Source: an uncultured Clostridia bacterium | GTDB lineage: Bacteria; Bacillota; Clostridia; Christensenellales; UBA1242 | DNA length: 64,000 nt | Reading direction: 5' to 3' | Assembly: GCA_934746715.1 (NCBI GenBank) | Contig: CAKVFI010000003.1 | Span: 62,001 to 126,000 of the forward strand | Position numbers and translations under genes: made by a program | Shown: piece after piece, positions 14,498 to 23,844 of the stretch | Position numbering within the stretch: the first letter of the stretch is position 1 | Layout of the letters: each line of letters opens with the position of its first letter | Notes under the pieces: model-generated | Told to the model about the DNA's origin: nothing | Database searches by the model: none | Seen by the model: only the letters and a program-made list of their open reading frames with translations

Positions 14498-17041
14498 ATG
14501 TTAGAATTGATTAATATCAAAAAAAGTTACCAGTTAAAAGACCAATCAGTTGAGGCATTAAAAGGCATCAATTTGTGTTTTAGGCGCAACGAGTTTGCTT
14601 CAATTTTGGGGCCAAGTGGCTGTGGCAAAACAACAATGCTTAACATTATTGGTGGGTTAGATTGCTACACGGACGGCGACCTAATTATCGACGGAGTTTC
14701 AACAAAGCAGTTTAAGGATAAAGATTGGGATAACTATCGCAACCACCGAGTTGGATTTGTTTTTCAAAGTTATAACCTAATACCACATCAAACCGTGCTT
14801 GAAAATGTTGAACTTGCATTAACTTTAAGCGGGATCAAGAAAAAGGAACGAAGAGAACGTGCCATTGCAGTGCTTGAAAAAGTTGGTTTGGGAGATAAAT
14901 TGAAATCCAAACCAAATCAACTATCTGGCGGGCAAATGCAAAGGGTTGCCATTGCTCGTGCGTTGGTTAACGACCCAGAGATTATTTTGGCAGACGAACC
15001 AACTGGTGCTTTGGACAGCAAAACCAGTGTCCAAATCATGGATTTGCTTAAAGAAGTCAGCAAAGACCGATTGGTTATTATGGTTACACACAATCCAGAA
15101 CTTGCACTAAAATATTCAACCAGAATTGTGCGTTTTTTGGACGGTGAATTAGTGGAAGATAGCAAACCATACACTCACGCACAATCGCAAAAAGAAATTG
15201 AAAAACACAAACAAAAATTGGCTCAACTTAAACAAACACAGTCTTTTCAAAAAACGGAAAAGAAAAAGTCAATGTCGTTTTTCACCGCTCTTGCTTTGAG
15301 TTTTAAAAATATGTTAACAAAAAAAGGGCGTACGCTTATGGTGGCTTTTGCTGGCAGCATTGGTATCATTGGCATAGCCTTAATTTTGGCAGCAAGTGCA
15401 GGCATGATGGGTTACATCAACCGCATGCAAAGCGAAAGTTTGGCAAGTTATCCAATTTCTGTAACTTCAGTTGCCGTTGATTTAAACAGCCTGCAAAATG
15501 GCATAAATTCACGCGATAACAAAAACGGAAACATCGCTGATGATGAACTCTCTTTTTACGACATGAAAGAGATGCTAACAAGTTATGGCAGTTACAACTA
15601 CATTAGCAGCGAATTTGTTGAGCATGTTAACAATCATTATGCCGAAAAGTCCAAAAAAGATTTGTTAAACGAATTGCAAATCAGTTACGCAGGTTCAATG
15701 CACTTTATCACAGATTACACAACCAGCGCGGGTTCAATGCTGTTTCCAATCAACAATGTGCCAACCACAAGCGTTTTAAATGGCACAACATCTTCAACAT
15801 TTTTTGAGGCATTGTCAAACGAAAATTATGTTCGCAGTCTTTACGATGTGATAGGCTCATATCCAACACAGGTGGACGAATTGGCGTTGGTGTTAAATTC
15901 TCGTTCAGTGGCAAACTATCAGTTGCAGTCTTTGGGCATTGCGTTGCCAGCGGAAGGGGATAAAATCAAGTTGGACACAATTATAAACAACAAAACTTAC
16001 AAAATTTTGTTTAACGATGCGTATTACAATCTGGATGGCAGCCCTGTGCTTAATTTTGGCAGTTTGACGGACAATTCTGCAATCATTTCAAATCAAAGCA
16101 CTTTGGCGTCGCTTTACTCAAACAGCAACACAAAACAACTTAAAATCACTGGTGTGTTGATTTTAAAGGAAGATGCGTCTGGCAGCATATTTACAAATGG
16201 AATAATGTATTCACGCGCCCTTGCAGAAGAATATCGCGCAAACTGCAAAGCGTCCAATGTTGTTGCCAATTTAAAAGCCAATGTGTTAACCGACAAAAAT
16301 GCAACATTAAGTGTGCCATACAAGGTTAACATAAGCGAATTGTCATATTTCACCGAAGGCACGATTTACGAATTTAACACTCTGCAAGAAATGGTTGATA
16401 TGTTAACAAGCGATTCCCTTAAAATCAATTTAACCAACGAGCAACTTGTTGATTTGTATCTTCAAATGTACAATGCAAGCGATGTGCCAACGGGCGTGTA
16501 CTTTTACTGCAAATCGTTTGATGCCAAGGACGATTTAACCGCGATGATAAACGATTGGAACAACAATCACAACACAAAAATTGTGTACAACGACAGTTCC
16601 CAAATGCTTACAAACATGCTGGGCAGCATTGTTAACATTATCAGTTATGTTCTTGTTGCGTTTGCGGCAATTTCGCTTGTGGTAAGCAGCATCATGATTT
16701 CAATCATCACTTACACATCTGTTATTGAGCGAACAAAGGAAATTGGCGTTTTGCGAAGTGTTGGCGCATCCAAACGAGATGTTTCTCGCGTGTTTAATGC
16801 CGAAACAGCAATCATTGGTTTGCTTGCTGGCACAATTGGTGTGCTTGTTGCAGCAGTTTTAAGTGTTGTGTTGCAAGCAGTTTTAAAGCACTTAACTGGG
16901 GTGGCGGGGCTTGTAAGTTTGCAACCAGTTGCTTGTTTGATTTTGATTGTAATAAGCGTGCTTTTAACTTTTGTTGCGGGCTTAATTCCAGCCAAAATTG
17001 CTTCAAAAAAGGACCCTGTTCTTGCTTTGAGAAGTGAATAA
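14498..17041 (+). CDS. MacB/FtsX-type ABC transporter, ATPase and permease fused
   Basis: An 847-residue fusion. The ATPase (about 1-230) has Walker A GPSGCGKTT, signature LSGGQMQRVAIARAL and Walker B ILADEPTGALDS, of the LolD/MacB group. A charged linker leads to a membrane helix near residue 280, a large extracytoplasmic domain, and three C-terminal helices of the FtsX/MacB permease type with the conserved ERTKEIGVLRSVGASKRDV segment. The family uses ATP to move the outer domain (mechanotransmission) in peptide resistance, lipoprotein or toxin export rather than bulk import. It has its own promoter and no partner gene nearby, so the substrate is unknown. Confidence 0.92.
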   Translation: MLELINIKKSYQLKDQSVEALKGINLCFRRNEFASILGPSGCGKTTMLNIIGGLDCYTDGDLIIDGVSTKQFKDKDWDNYRNHRVGFVFQSYNLIPHQTVLENVELALTLSGIKKKERRERAIAVLEKVGLGDKLKSKPNQLSGGQMQRVAIARALVNDPEIILADEPTGALDSKTSVQIMDLLKEVSKDRLVIMVTHNPELALKYSTRIVRFLDGELVEDSKPYTHAQSQKEIEKHKQKLAQLKQTQSFQKTEKKKSMSFFTALALSFKNMLTKKGRTLMVAFAGSIGIIGIALILAASAGMMGYINRMQSESLASYPISVTSVAVDLNSLQNGINSRDNKNGNIADDELSFYDMKEMLTSYGSYNYISSEFVEHVNNHYAEKSKKDLLNELQISYAGSMHFITDYTTSAGSMLFPINNVPTTSVLNGTTSSTFFEALSNENYVRSLYDVIGSYPTQVDELALVLNSRSVANYQLQSLGIALPAEGDKIKLDTIINNKTYKILFNDAYYNLDGSPVLNFGSLTDNSAIISNQSTLASLYSNSNTKQLKITGVLILKEDASGSIFTNGIMYSRALAEEYRANCKASNVVANLKANVLTDKNATLSVPYKVNISELSYFTEGTIYEFNTLQEMVDMLTSDSLKINLTNEQLVDLYLQMYNASDVPTGVYFYCKSFDAKDDLTAMINDWNNNHNTKIVYNDSSQMLTNMLGSIVNIISYVLVAFAAISLVVSSIMISIITYTSVIERTKEIGVLRSVGASKRDVSRVFNAETAIIGLLAGTIGVLVAAVLSVVLQAVLKHLTGVAGLVSLQPVACLILIVISVLLTFVAGLIPAKIASKKDPVLALRSE

Positions 17042-17103
17042 AGGCAAATTTGCAAGCAACAGCCGATTAAAATTGTTAAAATTTTATTAAATTTGTTTAC
17101 TCG

Positions 17104-17133
17104 TTGACATTTTAAACTTTATTATGTTAATAT
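17104..17133 (+). promoter_or_regulatory. Promoter of the 125-residue hypothetical gene
   Basis: TTGACA (17104-17109), 18-base spacer, TAATAT (17128-17133). Confidence 0.6.
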
Positions 17134-17157
17134 TAAAAAAAATATAGGCGGTGCATT

Positions 17158-17535
17158 ATGGAAGAAAGCAAAGAATATACATTAAATAAAGAAAAATTGG
17201 AAAAAAAATTAACAAAAGCATATCAAACTAATGATGTTAGAAAAATTGTTGAACTCAAACAAAAGTTGATTAAATTGTGCAGTAGTTATGCTGCAACACA
17301 ATACAAAAAATATAGCATAGAATATCAATTTGTTGAGGTTAACGGCGTTATGCGTTTAAAAGCCGATGTTCAAGAAACAACATCACCAAAATTGTCCACT
17401 GAACAAGTTGTGGAAATTATAACCCACAACAAAAAAAAGGTTATCTACAACGACGATTACCTTTACGAATACAGGGGGAAAGGCAGCACTGTCAACGATG
17501 ATTATGGCGACGATACGGATTATTGTATATTTTAA
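17158..17535 (+). CDS. Hypothetical protein, 125 residues
   Basis: Not recognised. The N-terminal half is a Lys/Glu-rich helical region with a heptad look; the C-terminal third is tyrosine- and aspartate-rich (NDDYLYEYRGKG, then DDYGDDTDYCIF). There is no signal peptide or membrane helix. A promoter lies directly upstream and a GGCGGTG ribosome site precedes the ATG. The M16 peptidase gene begins 23 bases after the stop, so the two may share a transcript. No function can be inferred from that alone. Confidence 0.7.
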   Translation: MEESKEYTLNKEKLEKKLTKAYQTNDVRKIVELKQKLIKLCSSYAATQYKKYSIEYQFVEVNGVMRLKADVQETTSPKLSTEQVVEIITHNKKKVIYNDDYLYEYRGKGSTVNDDYGDDTDYCIF

Positions 17536-17558
17536 AATTTTTGATTTATTGGAGGAAT

Positions 17559-18839
17559 ATGCCAAAGCATAAGATTATTGATTTGCCTTTTGGTGGCAAA
17601 CTTTATTACAAAAAAAATAAATTGACAAAATCAACAATGGTTAAATTGCAATTTTTGTGCGGTGCAAGGGAAGACACAATCCCAGGTTTGGCACATTTCA
17701 CCGAGCATATGTTTTTTACAGGCACAAAGGAAAAGGACAAACAGCAAATCAGCAAGCAATACTTTGATTTTATCAACACAAATGCTTACACAAACGGCAG
17801 GGAAATTTGTTTTACTGGCAATGTGTTTACAAATGAGTTTGACGCCTATCTCAACACAGTTGCAGAGTTAATTGCACTTTCCACTTTCAGCCAAAAAAAT
17901 GTTGATGCAGAAATTCCAGTTGTTCAACAAGAAATTGCCATAAGCAAGGATAAATATAACCGCCTTGCCAACGAATGCAACAATTACAATTTGTTTAAAA
18001 ATGATGTGTTTAAAAATCGCGTTGTAGGCAACGAAAATTCTGTGGCAACCATAAAAAGCAAAGATGTTAAAGACTATGTAAAAAAGTACTTTATCGCCAA
18101 CAACTTGCATGCATATGTTGCAAGCCCAATGAGTGCCGGCAAGGTTAAAAAACTGCTTTCAAAATTTGCAAACAGCATTCCAAGCAAATCCAAATTTGAT
18201 GGTCTTCCAATGTTGTATATTGATTTGAAAGATGACAAATTTTTCAAAATTCAAACGCAGGAAATCAAAAAAAGTTATTTGTTTTTAAATTTTGCTTTCA
18301 ATCGCAATTATTTGGAGCAGGATTTTAAAACCAAATGTGGTGTTGTGCAAGCAATGGTCAATAATTTCACCGACGGCATTCAAAAGCAATTGCGCCTTGA
18401 AAAAAGTTTGGTTTATGGCTCTGATTTTTCAATGAACTATTATCTCACACAATCCGTTGCAACGCTTTACACCGAGTGTGAAAAAGGCAAAATTAACGAT
18501 ATTTTAAAAACCACAGCAGATTACATCAAAACAAAACTTGCAAATGGTTTTAATCAAGCAGAATTGGATAAATACAAACGAGAGTGGAAGTACGGCGAAG
18601 CAGTTAAAGAACCACGCGCTTCAAGATATATGACACAACTTGACAGCCTTGCCATCTATGGCAAACTTCGCAAAAAGAAAGAGATTGACAAAATCATAAA
18701 AAATATAACATTGGAAGAGTGTAACGCCATTTTCCGTGAAATATTTGCAAATCCACGTGTTAGTTTAACCACATATGGCGACGCAACCAAAGCCGATGTT
18801 ATGAGCAAAGCAGAGTTTAACAAATTGTTTAAATTTTAA
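17559..18839 (+). CDS. M16 family zinc metallopeptidase (YmfH-like)
   Basis: A 426-residue peptidase of the pitrilysin/insulinase clan. The inverted zinc motif HxxEH is complete (H46, E49, H50) and the third ligand E125 lies 75 residues after the motif, as expected for active members. The C-terminal half is the inactive mirror domain. Length fits the YmfH-like single-chain bacterial group; the usual YmfF-like partner is not adjacent. The start at 17559 is chosen because GGAGGAAT stands directly before it, whereas the longer frame begins inside the preceding gene. The likely role is degradation of small peptides. Confidence 0.88.
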   Translation: MPKHKIIDLPFGGKLYYKKNKLTKSTMVKLQFLCGAREDTIPGLAHFTEHMFFTGTKEKDKQQISKQYFDFINTNAYTNGREICFTGNVFTNEFDAYLNTVAELIALSTFSQKNVDAEIPVVQQEIAISKDKYNRLANECNNYNLFKNDVFKNRVVGNENSVATIKSKDVKDYVKKYFIANNLHAYVASPMSAGKVKKLLSKFANSIPSKSKFDGLPMLYIDLKDDKFFKIQTQEIKKSYLFLNFAFNRNYLEQDFKTKCGVVQAMVNNFTDGIQKQLRLEKSLVYGSDFSMNYYLTQSVATLYTECEKGKINDILKTTADYIKTKLANGFNQAELDKYKREWKYGEAVKEPRASRYMTQLDSLAIYGKLRKKKEIDKIIKNITLEECNAIFREIFANPRVSLTTYGDATKADVMSKAEFNKLFKF

Positions 18840-18877
18840 TGTTTTAACAAAAAACAATTCAAAATTCACAAAAATAC

Positions 18878-18917
18878 AACAACTTTTTTTAAAATATGCA
18901 AAAAGTTGTTTTTTTGT
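18878..18917 (+). terminator. Terminator after the M16 peptidase gene
   Basis: AACAACTTTTT/AAAAAGTTGTT stem followed by TTTTTG; its T run leads into the -35 of the next promoter. Confidence 0.75.
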
Positions 18918-18946
18918 TTGCTAATTTATTAAAAACGGATTAAAAT
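18918..18946 (+). promoter_or_regulatory. Promoter giving a leaderless surface-protein mRNA
   Basis: TTGCTA (18918-18923), 17-base spacer, TAAAAT (18941-18946). The ATG lies six bases after the -10, and there is no Shine-Dalgarno. Confidence 0.6.
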
Positions 18947-18952
18947 AATAGT

Positions 18953-20884
18953 ATGAAATTAGGGGCAAAGCACAACTCAAATTCCCGAGGGGTGGGAATT
19001 AAGTTTTTGTGTAAAGTTGCAACAATTTTTGTTGCACTTTTTTTGGGCGTAAGTTTAACTTATGCCTATTTTACTGCCCGCGCGGAAGAAAAACAGGAAA
19101 TTTATTTTGCCAACATATCAGTTGATTTTGTGAATAGCAATGATGTTTACACAACCACTTTGTTTGATGGTCAAACTCTGGGCGGTGTTCAACCGGGGCA
19201 AAAAATCAATTTAAACAGTGTTTATGTTAAAAATATTGGCGAGTATGCCGTTTATGCAATTTACAGGCTTAAATTAAACATCACAAAAGTTGGGGCAACG
19301 GAAGCCGAAACTTTTGTTTATTGGTATAACCTTGACGGAACAGTGTTGTCAGGGGATGAAACCAGCACAACAGACAAAGCAACTTTGCTTGCAACAGCAG
19401 CAAAAAAGCAAACAAATTTGGTTTTGTCAATCTCTGGCGAGTTGGACAATAGTTACAAAAAAGCAACCGCAAACATAGATTTGCAAGTGCTTGCAATTCA
19501 AGGTTTGATTAAGGAAGAAACTAATCTAGACAAAGCCATTCAAGCCTGCCAATTGCTCATAAAAAATCAGGACCAAGCAGACATTGAACATACATTGTAC
19601 ATTCGTCCAAATGGCGGAACTTACAACAATTCAAACACAACTCAAACAATCAGCCAAAACAGAGATACAACTCTTTCAATTGGCACACCAACAAGGGAAG
19701 GTTACACTTTTAAAGGTTGGGCATTTTCTGGCGACGGCAAATTTGCAAGCAGCACCTACACTTTTGGCAAGTCAGTTGGCACATTAACAGCGCAATGGCA
19801 AGCAAATAATTACACAATGTCTTTCGATTACGGCAACAATGCAAATCCAAATATTTTGAAGTTTAATGATTATATTATAACAACAAGAACCAATGGCACT
19901 AGTCATGTAAGATTTCCAATTGACAATTTGGAAATAGGCAAAACTTACACATTGTCAAGCGCCAAACCAATTTACTGGATTAAAATATCTAATGAGCCAG
20001 ATGGGAATGCGTCAGTTCAACAAGGTCCATATACATCAATTACAAGTTTTACATTCACAATGGCAAGGCACAACAATATTTCATCAAGTGCAACGCAATA
20101 TTTGTTTGTTGGCCTTGAAAGTGGTTTTACATTGCCATCGGATATCTCCGCTTACAATGGATATAACTTAAAACTTGAAGAAGGTTCAAATGCAACCGCA
20201 TACATTGCACCAAACAAAACAATCAGTTTTGGTTCAACTTATGGCACACTTCCAACTCCAACACGCGATGGCTACACATTCAATGGCTGGAATAAGCAAT
20301 TGGATATTGCTGACAAAACTGGCGCGTTCTGGGTTGATGAACAAATCAGCAACAGCTATGTTTTGGCAAACTTTAAACCTAGCACAACATATAGGTTGAG
20401 TTATGATATAACATTAAATGAAACATTGCCAGACGGCTATCATTGGACGCAACCATATCAATGGGGCAATTTGTTGTATAGGATAACCAGCAATGGTAGT
20501 TATAGGTATATTGGAACAGGCACTGGCAATGTGTATGACTTGCTTGGTGGCTCTGACCCAATTGTAGGCAAGACATATCACCTTTCTGGCACATTTACAA
20601 CCCCAGCAGACATTTCAACAATGAGATTTGTGTTCTACACCTTCCGTTGTGAAAATTCTTCTGGCTCTGGCAAAGTGCTTAACGGCACATTCAGCAATAT
20701 CGGTTTTGTTGAAACTGACACATATATAACAAGCTCAACAGTGGTTAATGTAACAGAAAATCACACATTGGTGGCAAGTTGGACTGCAAAAACTGCATCA
20801 ACAAGCGTGCAAGCACAAAACCAAACACACGCGCAAACAAAAGTTGATTTTGTGTTGCCAAACAAACAAAATTTTGCAAATTAA
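18953..20884 (+). CDS. Cell-surface protein with TasA-like N-terminus and InlB-type repeats
   Basis: A 643-residue secreted protein. A basic start is followed by a membrane helix (about 17-38) ending in YAYFTA, reminiscent of SipW-processed TasA/camelysin substrates. Residues about 213-282 form a Listeria-Bacteroides (InlB B) repeat with TREGYTFKGWAF and LTAQWQ; a second, interrupted copy starts near 426 (TRDGYTFNGWNK) and closes near 615 (LVASWTA). Between the halves of each repeat are lectin-like beta-rich stretches. No sortase motif is seen. Such proteins usually mediate surface contact. The mRNA is probably leaderless. Confidence 0.8.
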   Translation: MKLGAKHNSNSRGVGIKFLCKVATIFVALFLGVSLTYAYFTARAEEKQEIYFANISVDFVNSNDVYTTTLFDGQTLGGVQPGQKINLNSVYVKNIGEYAVYAIYRLKLNITKVGATEAETFVYWYNLDGTVLSGDETSTTDKATLLATAAKKQTNLVLSISGELDNSYKKATANIDLQVLAIQGLIKEETNLDKAIQACQLLIKNQDQADIEHTLYIRPNGGTYNNSNTTQTISQNRDTTLSIGTPTREGYTFKGWAFSGDGKFASSTYTFGKSVGTLTAQWQANNYTMSFDYGNNANPNILKFNDYIITTRTNGTSHVRFPIDNLEIGKTYTLSSAKPIYWIKISNEPDGNASVQQGPYTSITSFTFTMARHNNISSSATQYLFVGLESGFTLPSDISAYNGYNLKLEEGSNATAYIAPNKTISFGSTYGTLPTPTRDGYTFNGWNKQLDIADKTGAFWVDEQISNSYVLANFKPSTTYRLSYDITLNETLPDGYHWTQPYQWGNLLYRITSNGSYRYIGTGTGNVYDLLGGSDPIVGKTYHLSGTFTTPADISTMRFVFYTFRCENSSGSGKVLNGTFSNIGFVETDTYITSSTVVNVTENHTLVASWTAKTASTSVQAQNQTHAQTKVDFVLPNKQNFAN

Positions 20885-20909
20885 ATTGTGGGTGATTAAA
20901 AATTAAAAA

Positions 20910-20960
20910 GATTGTCGAAAAGACAAAAGATTTTGTTTTTGCTTGACAATCCTTTTTTTT
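20910..20960 (+). terminator. Terminator of the surface-protein gene
   Basis: GATTGTC/GACAATC stem with a long loop followed by CTTTTTTTT. The 3' arm contains the -35 of the rnj promoter. Confidence 0.7.
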
Positions 20961-20970
20961 GTGGTATAAT
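20943..20970 (+). promoter_or_regulatory. Promoter for rnj
   Basis: TTGACA (20943-20948), 16-base spacer, TATAAT (20965-20970) preceded by TGG. The T run of the terminator forms most of the spacer. Confidence 0.8.
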
Positions 20971-21244
20971 AAAAATACGATTTATATTTTTTAAAAAACT
21001 TAATACACTTGCATTTGTTTGCAAGATATGCTTGTAAGGGGTATAAGCGTTTTTAAGCAATTTAACATAATTAATTGCCATATTTATGTTTTTTTGTGCT
21101 TTTACGCTTAAATTTAAGTATAAATCAAATTATTTAACCTAAAAGGCAAAATGATTAAAAATAAAAATCAATCAAAAAATGCGATTGGTTTTTGTGAATA
21201 CAAAACATCTGTCGATGTAAAAAAACAAAATTTAAGGAGATATT

Positions 21245-23245
21245 ATGGAAAATTTAATGACAAGTGAAGAGTTTGACAAGTCTGTTAAAACCGACAAAAA
21301 CTTTGCACCAAGAAAAAACAACTTGGGCAAAAGTTTTAATCACACAAACAAAAAGGCTGCAAACAAATCACAACAAAACACAAATCAAAATTTAACACGT
21401 GCAAAACAACACAAAGTGGAAAGCCGCGCGCAAGCAAAAAGGGAAACAGACAAATTGATTGATGAATTGCAAAATCAATCAGCGGAAGCTGCACAAACTG
21501 CAGAAATTGCATCAGCATTAAACTTGGCACAAGACGGTAATCAAGTTGTGCTTGCTGAAAATGGTGCAAAAATCAAAGGCAAAAAGGGTAACAATTTAAA
21601 GGTTATGTTCCTTGGTGGTATTGGTGAAATTGGCAAAAACATGACAGTGCTTGAATATGGCAAGGATATCATTGTTATTGACTGTGGCGTTATGTTCCCA
21701 TCCACAGATATGTTGGGCATTGACCTTGTTGTGCCAGACATCACTTATCTGGTTGAAAACAAAGAAAAAATTCGCGGTTTTGTTATCACTCACGGCCACG
21801 AAGACCACATCGGCAGTGTGCCATATGTGGTTAACGAAATTAAAGCACCAATTTATGCCAGCAAAATGACATGCGGGCTCATTAAAAAGAAAATGGACGA
21901 GCACAAAAAGATTGAGTACAAAACCATTGCAGTTAAACCAAAACAAAAGATCACTTTGGGCTGCTTTGAAATTGAGTTTATTCATGTTAACCACGCAATT
22001 CCGGGTGCGTTTGCATTGGCAATCAAAACACCAGTTGGCATGGTTGTGCACACTGGCGACTACAAAATTGACTTAACTCCAATTTATGATGAACCTTTTG
22101 ACTTTTATTCTTTTGCAGAATTGGGGCAAAAAGGCGTGCTTTTGTATATGAGCGACAGCACAAACGCAGAGCGTCCAGGCATGTCGTTGAGTGAACGCGT
22201 TGTTGGTCAAACCTTGGACAAATTGTTTAACGAAAACAAGGACCGCCGCATCATTGTGGCAGGTTTTGCTTCCAATGTTGACCGTGTGCAAGAAGTAATC
22301 CACTTGGCAGAAACTCACAACCGTAAAGTTGTTTTGGTGGGCAGAAGTATGGTTAATGTAACAGATGTTGCAAGCCAAATTGGTGAAATGCAACTCAATC
22401 GCGCAAATCTCATTGAAGTGGAAAAAATTAAAAATTACAAGGATAGTGAAATCCTTATCCTTTCAACTGGCAGCCAAGGTGAGCCAAACAGCGCGCTTCC
22501 ACGTATGGCTTCTGGCGAATTTAAAGGCATTGAAATTGGCGAAAATGACACTGTTATTTTCTCATCAAGCCCAATCCCAGGCAACGAAAAATCAATCAGC
22601 AATGTTATCAACCGCCTTATCATGCTGGGTGCAAAAGTTATTTATAACGAACTTGAACAAGTTCACGCATCTGGTCACGCTTGCAAGGAAGAAATGAAAA
22701 TTATGCTCAACCTTATCAAACCAAAATATTTCATTCCAGTGCATGGTGAACAAAAACACTTGCTTGCTCAACGCGAAACTGCAATTGCGGTTGGCATGGA
22801 TAGGCACAACATCATTTTGCCTATGTTGGGCATGAAAGTGGAAGTTAACAAAAACTTCTTCCAAGCAACAGATACTGTTCCATTTGGCAGCCGTTTGGTT
22901 GACGGTGCTGGCATTGGTGAACTTGAAAGCAACGTGCTTAAAGAGCGTAAACAATTGAGCGAAGATGGTATGTGTATCGTCATCTTGAATGTTAACGCAA
23001 AGCAAGGCAAACTCAACAGCCGTCCAGAAATCGTTTCTCGTGGTTTCACATATATGGGCGAAGCACAAACTTGGTTGGATGATGCAAAATCAACAATCGA
23101 AGCCAGCGTTGACGAAAACGCAGTGCGCTCACGCGATTATATGACAGTTAAACAATCTTTGCGCCGTGCTTTAACAAACTACCTTAACAAAAAACTTAAA
23201 CGCAAACCACTCATCGTGCCGATAATAATCGAGTCTAACGATTAG
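21245..23245 (+). CDS. rnj: Ribonuclease J
   Basis: A metallo-beta-lactamase/beta-CASP nuclease with endo- and 5' exonuclease activity, central to mRNA decay in this phylum. The catalytic core starts near residue 120 with VMFLGGIGEIGKN; the metal motif HGHEDH, HTGDYK, SDSTNAERPG and the late HASGHA and PVHGE motifs are all present. Total length is 666 residues against about 555 for the family, because of a 115-residue N-terminal extension rich in Asn, Lys and Gln with little structure. AAGGAGATATT precedes the ATG. The gene has its own promoter and a long leader. Confidence 0.95.
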   Translation: MENLMTSEEFDKSVKTDKNFAPRKNNLGKSFNHTNKKAANKSQQNTNQNLTRAKQHKVESRAQAKRETDKLIDELQNQSAEAAQTAEIASALNLAQDGNQVVLAENGAKIKGKKGNNLKVMFLGGIGEIGKNMTVLEYGKDIIVIDCGVMFPSTDMLGIDLVVPDITYLVENKEKIRGFVITHGHEDHIGSVPYVVNEIKAPIYASKMTCGLIKKKMDEHKKIEYKTIAVKPKQKITLGCFEIEFIHVNHAIPGAFALAIKTPVGMVVHTGDYKIDLTPIYDEPFDFYSFAELGQKGVLLYMSDSTNAERPGMSLSERVVGQTLDKLFNENKDRRIIVAGFASNVDRVQEVIHLAETHNRKVVLVGRSMVNVTDVASQIGEMQLNRANLIEVEKIKNYKDSEILILSTGSQGEPNSALPRMASGEFKGIEIGENDTVIFSSSPIPGNEKSISNVINRLIMLGAKVIYNELEQVHASGHACKEEMKIMLNLIKPKYFIPVHGEQKHLLAQRETAIAVGMDRHNIILPMLGMKVEVNKNFFQATDTVPFGSRLVDGAGIGELESNVLKERKQLSEDGMCIVILNVNAKQGKLNSRPEIVSRGFTYMGEAQTWLDDAKSTIEASVDENAVRSRDYMTVKQSLRRALTNYLNKKLKRKPLIVPIIIESND

Positions 23246-23432
23246 TTTGTGTCCAACAAAAATAAGAGTAAGACGAAGAATATATGCTAAACTGTTTGAG
23301 CATATAATCGAAAGCAATGATTAACTTGTTGGTCAGGGCTTAAAATAATGCCAAACAATATGCAATTTTGTAGCAATTTTGCCAAAAAAATTGAAAGCAA
23401 TAACTAAAGGAATTAAAATAAAAAATCCTTTT

Positions 23433-23470
23433 GTCATCCTGAGCGGAGCGTTAGCGCAGTCGAAGGATCT
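23433..23470 (+). repeat. Left palindromic repeat flanking the GIY-YIG gene
   Basis: GTCATCCTGAGCG, then a 13-base insert containing GCGTTAGCGC, then GTCGAAGGATCT. ATCCT/AGGAT can close a stem-loop. The inverse copy lies at 23764-23790. Confidence 0.85.
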
Positions 23471-23484
23471 CAGGACTAAAAATT

Positions 23485-23763
23485 ATGTATTATATCTATA
23501 TTTTAACAAATCAAAACAATACAACTCTTTATGTTGGAGTAACAAATAATCTTTCTCGAAGAATTGATGAACACAAGCAAAAATCAGTTGCTGGTTTTGC
23601 AGAAAAATACAATTTAAACAAATTGATTCATGTTGAACAATTTAACGATGTTTATTTAGCAATTTCACGCGAGAAGCAATTGAAGGGCTGGACAAGGAAA
23701 AAGAAAGAAGAATTAATATCAAGGCAAAATCCAACTTGGAAAGACTTGTCGTCCATGATTTAG
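23485..23763 (+). CDS. Small GIY-YIG endonuclease domain protein
   Basis: A 92-residue stand-alone GIY-YIG domain: YIYIL (residues 3-7), LYVGV (15-19), the conserved arginines after NLSRR, EH at 29-30, REKQLKGW, and the late asparagine of RQNPTW. This is the YhbQ/UPF0213-like group; the nuclease fold is known, but the cellular role of the group is unclear. The gene lies tightly between inverted copies of one palindromic repeat: the left copy ends 14 bases before the ATG and the right copy starts on the base after the stop. AGGA nine bases before the ATG could serve as ribosome site. The arrangement suggests a mobile unit. Confidence 0.88.
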   Translation: MYYIYILTNQNNTTLYVGVTNNLSRRIDEHKQKSVAGFAEKYNLNKLIHVEQFNDVYLAISREKQLKGWTRKKKEELISRQNPTWKDLSSMI

Positions 23764-23790
23764 AGATCCTTCGACTACGCTCAGGATGAC
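23764..23790 (-). repeat. Right palindromic repeat flanking the GIY-YIG gene
   Basis: The reverse complement is GTCATCCTGAGCG, TA, GTCGAAGGATCT, identical in both outer blocks to the left copy but without its 13-base insert. Confidence 0.85.
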
Positions 23791-23844
23791 GGGTCGTGTA
23801 CTCAAGGTTTAACAAGTCAGAAACAAAACAAAAATAAAAAAATT

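Larger units (their letters stand above)
20885..21244. other. Terminator-promoter and long leader before rnj
   Basis: About 360 bases with no gene. After the overlapping terminator and promoter, the rnj transcript has a leader of roughly 270 bases with at least one clear hairpin (CTTGCA/TGCAAG, near 21009-21026). Confidence 0.6.
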
